From positions 450,511 to 514,510 of the forward strand of contig JACAXG010000201.1 of NCBI GenBank assembly GCA_018881555.1: 64,000 bases of DNA, written 5' to 3'. The notes beneath the pieces are model-generated. The model was not told the origin of the DNA. It did no database searches and saw only the letters and a program-made list of their open reading frames with translations. Each line of letters opens with the position of its first letter. Positions within the stretch are counted from its first letter, which is position 1. Positions 48,801-57,800 of the stretch are shown piece after piece. The DNA is from Amblyornis subalaris. Its lineage: Eukaryota > Chordata > Aves > Passeriformes > Ptilonorhynchidae. The position numbers were made by a program, and so were the translations under genes.

Positions 48801-51800
48801 GTCCCAGTGAGCTGGTAAGAGTACAGCACTATCCCTGCTGAAGCTCCTCTGCCCTTGGAAACACTACCAAGGTATTGAAAGCTCCTTTCCACAGCAGGAT
48901 TTTGCTATAGGAGCCAAAATTTTTGCACAATCATTTGGAAATCAAATTTTTTTATTCAACTCAGATCAGACTGCTCAACTCAGCCTTTTCCAAACACCTG
49001 TGAGCTGATGGAATTGTCAGAGCAATGGAGTATGTGGCAGCACATCCAGCAGACAGATCTACCGTGACCGCATCACGGCGCGAGGTCTGGATTGCACAGG
49101 TAAAACACCTCCTGTTAATTACAATCACGGCATTAACCTTCACCCCACGCCAGACCAGCTCAGAACACACCTGGGCAGCAGCACATTCCTGAGGGATGGC
49201 AGCTCCCAGGGACATCGCACTGATGGCAGCTCCCAGGGACATCCCGGTGCTCCCAGATTCCTGCGTTCCGCTGCTGCTGCTGCGGCTCAGGGACTCCTCC
49301 CTCCAGGCACGGCGGGGGGGAGTGCTGGCAATGGGCTGAAAGAAAGCATTGGATGGTTAAAAACACATTCTATTGATGCAAAACACAGATTTCAGTGTGG
49401 CTGTTTATTTGCTTCATGGACAATGAAATGTGTAAAATACTCAGGGCATCCCCAACAGGAAAAGTTGGGTGTGCAGCTCCATGTACTGGGGCAGTGACAA
49501 ACTCCATCCAGAGCCCCAAACTCCACTAAAAGGGTTGGGTTCATCTCCCACTTCAGNTCCCAAAAAACTGTGAGCATGATTTTGTGCATCAAAGAAGTCA
49601 ATCCTTTCTGAGGGCCAGAAATTTCCCATTCCCAAACCCCTGTAAATCACAAAATACCCAAAGTGTTCATCACCTTTATCCCAGTCAGCTCCTGGCATTT
49701 GTCCTGGCTGGTTTATCACCAGTGGTTGGTGGAGTTCCCAGCAGTATTTTTTAAATTTATTTTTAATATTTATGTATTATTTTATTAAAACCAGGTTTTT
49801 ACTTGTATCGATGTTCTAAATTAAATTTTAAGAGGCACCTTATGTAAATATCTTCAAACANGCCTGGGCTGATTTCTGTATTATAATTCAGCAATATCTG
49901 CCATACTTTGAGGGCAGGAATGGAAGTTCAGTTGGATTCCTGCCTGGAAAAGCAGCTGTAACACTTTTTCCCCATAAGGTACCAGAGGAAGCTGTTCCTG
50001 AACTCAATGAAAGTTCTCCTCTCTAACATCCCAAGCCTGAGGACACAGCCACTGGAACAGCTGTTCCCAGACAGAGTCAGCCAGGTTCACGCACAGTGGA
50101 TTATCTTTGTGAAAACAGCATTTCTGGAACACAAAAATGTTGTAGGAATGGAGCTACCAGCCTAAAAAATCCTGGCGACAAAGACTGGAGAATATCGGGG
50201 AATATAAAGTGGGAAGTGATGTGGGAATGGCAGAAAGGTCACAGACTGAGAAAAGGATTTCCCAGAATGAAAAAGAAGAGTCCAGAACACGACCTGTTCC
50301 AATGTAAATGAAACATTTAAAATTCAGCATTTCATTGTGCTCTTGGAATGTGAATATTCCCTCCTGGATTAGCTAAACTGTCACCCAGATTCTGTTTCAT
50401 CCTCATGCACTAAAAAAGCTGCAAGGGATGTGAATAAAAGCCAAAGATATTTTAAAATCTATTATAAAACTGCTCATCCATATTGGAACTGCAGCAAGGT
50501 GAGTTCACTCTTGACTATTTATTAACGTAATTTTTTTACAATACATAGCAGCTACAAAAATAAAGTACAGCCATCACAAATGAATGAATCCTTACCCATC
50601 TCCCATGTTCCTGAGAATCCATTAATTCTATCACAGAGACAGTGGATTTATGAATTTCAGATAAACCCCTTCAATTCTGGCTCACCTGTTCACGAGACAC
50701 CTGAAATCCTCACTGTCCCAGGNCTGGGCTGCTGCCTACAGAGAGTTTGGGCCTTCCCCCTAATTCCCAACTCCCAGAAATCCTAGTTTCCAGGGAATAG
50801 CTTATTTTCAGCCTTGCAAAGTTGAGGACACACAGAGCTCCAGATGGGCTGAACTTCTCCTGTCAAACCCCGCCTGGACCCCAGTCAGCTCCAGCCCCAG
50901 TTCTGCCTGTGAACAGGCAACCCCCAAACTCTCCTGCCTGGAAACCACAGCCCCCTTCACTTGGAAGGTGAGATCGAATCCCAGATTTTTCCCCTTACCC
51001 CTTCAACATCCAGTTCTTCCTTCCACAAAGCAGCATCACTGAAACAAAACCCTGACATAAACAGTCAGTGCTGCCAAGTAAATGACTTGGACTTTGGGGC
51101 TGGATAAATGCTCTTTAAAGGTGCCTTCCAACCCAAACCTCTCTATGACTCCAGGAAAAGCAGGAATCTTTTTTCTCCAAGCTTAAAAACCTACAGCACT
51201 CCAAAGAAGATGTTTATTATAATGATAATGTGGGATCACCCCAAGGAAAGCAGGGCTCAACCAGGCACAAACTCCTGTTCCAAACTGATTCCTGCAGGAT
51301 GAACAAAGACTGCACCCGCTGTTACTCCTCCTTCTCCCCTTTACCATGACCTTCCTGAGCAATTCCTCTCCAAACTCATTACTCATATTCCTATCAGGCA
51401 CTTCAATCCTAATCCAACTCCCATCACAAACTCCCCTCAATCCACCCTCCAGAGGAACCACCTCCCATGGAGAGAATCCTTCACTTCCCAAAGCCCTCTG
51501 GTCACCTGCTTTCAGGAAAACACAAAACTGACTGGCAACATAAAGAAGACATGACCAAGGTAATCATTTCACTAAACCTCACAGCCAAACTTTGAATGTG
51601 AGCATGTTTCAATGCACCTGGTGTTGAAAAACACGATAAAAACATCATCTAAACAGGTTTATCCTACCCACAGCCTCATATCTTAGCCTTTCACCAAAAT
51701 ATCTTCTTATAGAATAAAAAACAATAGTCACCATTCACTATCAAATGCAAGAATATTCCTTGGAGAGGGAATCTAATTTGAACAAGTCTTGGGCAAATGG

Positions 51801-54800
51801 GGATGAAATGAGATTGTAGAAGAATAAAGAACAAGTGAGCTTCTACTTTGAGGAAATTTCTTTCCCAGAAATACTCCCCCCTCCCAAACATTCCCTTTGC
51901 ACTTCCAGTTCTCCAAACCCATTCAGTTCACATCAGAATTTGGAATAGGTTGGAGCAGTCTTATTTTGGGAGAACAGAGCCAACAATGATGCACCATGTG
52001 CAGAGCTCCCGAGGAGGAACTGGTGAGGAAACGCTCATGAGTTCTGACACCACTGCTCCAAACAGCAAACTTCCAGAAGCTTCAGAGCACAATTATATCC
52101 TGAGCTCCCAGAGGCTCAAATCCTCCATCAGCAGGAAGAGCAGGAAGGGATCCAAGCTCTTGGATCCACTACAGCTCCGAGTAGCCGCACAGCCCCTCCC
52201 TGCAGAGGCCCAGCACNTGCACACACACTGATTCATGGCACGATCAATATTCATCCTCCTTTCACCAGGCACACAGAACCTGGGGCAGAACACAACCCGC
52301 AGAGCTCACTCCCTGAGCTGTCTGATCCCACCGCGATGCAGATTTGTTCCTGAATGCTCCAAATTCTCCTGTCCTTGCCTACACTCTGTGAGAGACTCAC
52401 AGAGAACACCCACGGCAGCACAAGCCAGGGGCACTAAAGCTTGAATGAGAAGGTGAAATCAGATCTGGAATAAATGTTTGTGTCACAATCAGATAATCAT
52501 TACCNACTGTAATATTTCATCTAAGTAGCTGCTGTTGTTGTCACAGCAAAACACCTGAACATGCCAAGTGGTCTTTTGGTATGGTATTTATGGTATTTAT
52601 GGAGTTCATTCCTGCTGAAACAAAATTCACATGGGTTTGCAGCTTGCCCCTCCCCGATCCAAGCAGGAAACATCCTTCTTTTTTGTTTAAGGAAGCTGAA
52701 AAAACAAATGATAACAGAGAAAATACTACAAAACACTCCTTGTCAGTCCCCAAAATCCACCCAGGTTTGTTAATTCCCATTTCCAGCTCAGTTTGTCACC
52801 ATTTCTTATCCAAATGCCCCTAAACTCCAGAACTGTCTGCACTGCTCCTGGGGGGTGGGAGAGAAGGAGGGTTTGATTTGGGGGTGGGTGGTGGGAGGGA
52901 AATGAAGAGAAATANAGAGAGAAAGGAATATAATTATAATTAGACAGGAATTCTCCACTGCACCACAGTGCACAGAAAACACCAGGAGCGTTCAACCCAA
53001 AAACTGCANGTGAAAGAAAGTATCACCATCAATGACTGATTCTCCCAGGAAGGCACCAATCCTGAAAAACCAGCACCCAACAAGCCAAAAGCTCTGCAAA
53101 CCATGGAGCAATCTCACCACCCCAGCTCTGGAGCAGCCCACCTGCAAATGTCAGGGCAACCAGCAACTCCCCCATTCCAAAACTGNTATTTAAATTTTTC
53201 AGCTCCTGCACATCATCCCAAGAACTACATCCATGGAGCCCTCCAAGTGATTTAGTTACTATTAGGGACTTGGGACAAGGGATGGAGGGACAGGACACAG
53301 GGAATGGCTTCCCACTGCCAGAGGGCAGGGATAGATGGGATACTGGGAAGGAATTGTTCCCTGTGAGGGTGGGGAGGCCCTGGCATAGCTGCCCAGAGAA
53401 GCTGTGGCTGCCCCTGGATCCCNGGCANTGTCCAAGGCCAGGCTGGNNNGGGCTTGGAGCACCCTGGGACAGTGGAAGGTGTCCCTGCCCATGGCAGGGN
53501 TGGCACTGGATGGGCTTTAAGGGGACTCCACCATAAAGGAAAGATCATCCCTTCCTGCAGTCAAACACTTCCTACCCAGGCAGGATTCTCCTGCTATTCC
53601 TGAGCCTGATCTGTGCTTTCCCACAGGAAACGTCCAAGCTCCATGGGGCAGCTCCCATCAGATAAACCATTCAGGAATAATCCCTCCTTTTCCAGGACCT
53701 GGCAGGGGAGCAGCTGGAAGGAAGCAATCAGGCAGCAGCACATTCTGCTTCTTGATTTCATTTCTAACCTTCATTGCAGAGAGCACCACTAAGGAAATAA
53801 CCCAGAGTGGGGAATCGCCCCCTGTNAGCACTGGGTGTACCAGGGTACACAACGAGGCAGTTGCAACAAAAAGTAAGGATTTAGTAAATGAGTGTAATCA
53901 TCTCCGAGGGCTCCCATGTAATTTAAATCAAATGAAGGAAACTTAACAACGTTTTTCTTCCCGAAATTCAATACATCGTTTTTGATGCTAAATACATAAA
54001 GTGGGGAAAAAGACAAAAATAAAGCTGAATAACTACAACCACCCCCACACAACACAGTGCCACGAAATTAAAGAGTTGGAAAAGCAGCTCTGAACCGAGG
54101 CTCCAGTTCATNGAAAGAAATGTGAATGTTGCTCAGTTTGGAACTACTTTCAATATCCAGGGCAGCTCTCCTTACATTATTCTGCCCCACAGACCTCTGA
54201 AAATATCCAGTAAAAATATCACACAACAGAACACAGGAGAACAAAGGAAAAAAATCTACAGGGGCAAGGGAAAGAGAACTCCCTAGTTCTAATTCCCTAA
54301 TTCTATCTGACCTTCCCAGGACACCTGAAATACTCAAATTTCTCCCAAACACATCGAGTCCAACCATAACCCAACACTGCCAGGTCCACCACTAAACCCT
54401 GTTCCCAAGGACCACACCACTTCCAGGGACTGTGATTCCACCACGCCCTGGGCAGCCTGTCNCAGTGCTTGACAACCCNTTCAGAGAAGTCTTCCCTAAC
54501 ATCCAATCCAAACCTCCCCTGTGTTCCCTCTTGTCCTGATGCTTGTGACCTGGGAGAAGAGACTCTAAAAGGCTCTGCTTTCCATTTGTCCATTACTTCA
54601 TGTTCAAATTGAATGTGGTAATAACTTAAGAACTGCCTAAGCTGTCACAAATACCACCTGAATCAACCTTTCCAGCCCNTCCAGGCTTTCTCCCCGGCCT
54701 GGGAAGCCTCTGGCAGCAGGAGCAGGAAGGAGCGGGGTCCCTGCTCACCTGTCCCGCAGTGCAGTGAGAGCCTGGAGCCACTTGGAGTCAGCAGCCACTG

Positions 54801-57800
54801 CTGCAGGGCAGGGCCTTCCCACCGCGGGCAGGGAACAAAGCCACGGAGAAACAGGAACGGATTTACCTGTTCCAACATGGAATCGGCTGCTCCGTCCCGC
54901 AGGACTAAAGGAATCGCTCTGGCAGGACACACAGGGTGGAGGTCATGCTGTCTTACACCGACCTGCTCCTTTCAGGGAGCAATTTCCAGCTTGGAAGGAA
55001 CAGCGAGGAAAAACAAAGCAACTCCTGTGCAGAAGCACAAACTCACAATTCCCTTACGGCTACATAAATGTGATTGCAATTCAAAATAACCCAACAATTT
55101 CATTTATCGTGGCTTTGTGATCTGTATCAACCCTGTTATATGTGCAAAGAAATGTTCATCAAAAAATAACANCTCATTCAACTGCAGAATAAGGTTTTAC
55201 ATCTTTTTTTTGGCCAGAAGCCCAGTGGCACAAATTGGATGAAAATCGTTAGCATTTAAGTCCAGCTACTGAAATGAATAAAAATTCCCACTGTCTGCAA
55301 ACAGTTCAGCACTATGAACACACCAATANATGATACAGATTTCAAAAACAGTCAGGAAAATGTAACGATGATTTNGTGCTGTCAGGAATGAGAAACACAA
55401 ATTACTGAAGCCGTGCCTTGTTTTTCCAGCCAGGACTGCTGTGCCAGCAGTGCTTTCCAGACCCAAACCATTCCCTCCTGGCAGGAAGGCACCACCAACC
55501 AGCAGATCTNGTAAACTCTGAACTGGTTTATTTCGTGCAACAATCTTTGGGATTTTGAAGGTCCATAGAGATCAGAGCCAGCACGAGAGATCTCAAATAC
55601 TGGTTCAGGACACGATAAAATGCCAGGGATGCACTGCCAGCATTCCAGAAAGGTGAACCTGGATGTTCACACAACATCCACTGACCTTGCAAGGATCGCC
55701 AGAGCATTGTTTGGAATCTCCCAAAAACAGCAGTTTCCCTGTCAAATTCATGACNCCAAGAGCTTTATGGAGTGGCCAAAACCAAGTGGGAAATTCAGCA
55801 TTGCTGATCTGTGAGCAAGTCTCCAGTTCTTCCCAGGAAGCAAGGCTTCCAAGGGGACAGCATTCCCTGCTCACAGCCACACCTGGCTGGGCAGTGTGGT
55901 CACTGTCACAGCCCTCAGTGCCCGAGGCACAGGTTTTGTTCAGGTGACCACAGGGTATCTGAGCCTCGCAGGGGCCTCTGGAGCTCACCTGGGCCGAGCT
56001 CCTGCTCCAAGCAGGGCGAACTCCAAGGCTGGGTCAGGTTGGTCAGGCCTTATCCAGCCAATCCATTTCCAAGGATTCAGGCTCTGCCACCTGTGTGGGG
56101 TCCTGGCCCAGCACTTCCCCATCCTCTTCATAAAGGCTGATTTCCTTGTCTCCAGTCGGAATTTCTCCTGCTGTAACACCCCCCACTGCTGCTCGTCCCA
56201 TCACCCTGCACCTCCAAGAGCCTTCCTCTGCCCCCTCCAAAGCCCTGTTCTGGCAGGGAAGCACCACTGCCTCATCCTCACCCTCCTCCTCCTCCCCAGC
56301 CCACACAAACCTCAGGCACTCTGTGCCCCAGCCCTGCCTGCCTTGGTGGCCTCCACCAAGCCCAGGCCACCATGCTGACCTGTCCCTTGTCCTGGCAGCC
56401 CAAGCAGGAGAGAGGATCCAGCGGTGGCCAAGGAGGGAATATTTCCTGCNAGTTTGGCTTTTATTAAAGCAGCCTGAAGCTGAGAGGGCACAGTCATCTC
56501 CCACTGACCTCACTGCCCACCAGGGACTCAGGCTCTGCTCTGCAGGGCCACCAGCCAGCACTGGAGTACCGGGATTCCATCCCTCAGTGAGAAAGTCCCC
56601 GTATTTTCCACAGCCAAAGCTCAGGATTCCTCCGGGGCCGTTAATCCAGCTGGCCAAGGTCCCNGTGAATGGCAGCCCTGGCCTCCAGCCTGGCACTGCC
56701 CCAGCTCCCTGTCAGCCACAGCCCCAGCGCACCCACCCCAGTCACAGGGATGACACAACCCAGCAGCAGCCCCAGGACTGATCCCAGAGGAACACAGCCA
56801 GTGGGATTTTGAGCAGCTGGCCAGGATAGCTGGGCAGTGGCTCTCCAGGCCCTCACCCCTGCCCTTCCTAAAGAAGATGCCACCATCAGCATTGCTGCAG
56901 TTACTACAAACACCTCCCACTCACCACGACCTCCCAAAGAGGACCGAGGGGCCCTTTGTGACATCAGCCATCCCAGCAGCCCCAGACCCACCTGTCCAGC
57001 TCTGCGGACTTGTGTCTGTCCAGTTTATCCCAGCAGCCCCTCTCTGAGTCCCCACCACCTTCCCAGACACCACCTCACTGTGGGTTTATCCCATTCCTTT
57101 CCAATTGAAGCTGGATTCCTCTTTCTGTTAATTCTGAACTACTTATTTTGGGTTTCACGGAACAGCTCAGTCAGAAGGGACCTTGAAAGATCATCTGCTC
57201 CAGCCTCTTGTGGGAAGGGGAGCCTTGATGAAGCCTAATTTCAAACAAAAGAACACAGCAGAGTTAACACTGCTCCAGCCCCTGCAGCCCCCACAGCTGA
57301 TAACCAAACCCAGGAACTTCCTCCAACCATCAACCTCTGCTTGACTTACTGCAAATAAAATTTCATGTCAGCCAAGGTAGCTCTGCCATCTGATTTTCAT
57401 TCCTGTGCAAAGCCCCCCTAACTCCTTGCTGTCCAAACCCCACCTCCAGTATGAACATTTAACAGCATTTCTGAATGATTTCATGGAATGAGAAGCTGCT
57501 ACTTCTTTACACTCTCAGCTTTGAACTACTGAAAAAGCACTGAGTATCCCCCAATTTATAATTTATTCTTGCTTTAGATCATACAAGAGCTGCAATTTGC
57601 ATCACACTGTCCTCCAGGTTTTAAGAAAATGCTGACTCCTTTATCTTTCCCTGAAACAAAAGGTACCTCTGTGAGCAGGTGCCTTAGTTTGTTATTTCTA
57701 CTTAGCTTTAAACAATAAAAAGCAGAAAGCAAAATGTCAAGGAATGGTGGACATTCTGGAATGCAGCCATCACTTCACAGCATTTAAGAATGAAAACCAA

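Larger units (their letters stand above)
49325..54748 (-). other. ALMS1: ALMS1 intron 2
   Basis: Mostly AT-rich single-copy DNA with CR1 fragments at 51085-51155, 53262-53525 and 54310-54580, and a purine-rich run near 52855-52930. No other exon or repeat is evident. Confidence 0.6.

Noticed and set aside
49310..49335. Frameshift in the C7 run of ALMS1 exon 3
   Set aside because: First suspected when the upstream AG was used as acceptor; the downstream AG at 49325 restores the frame without any indel.
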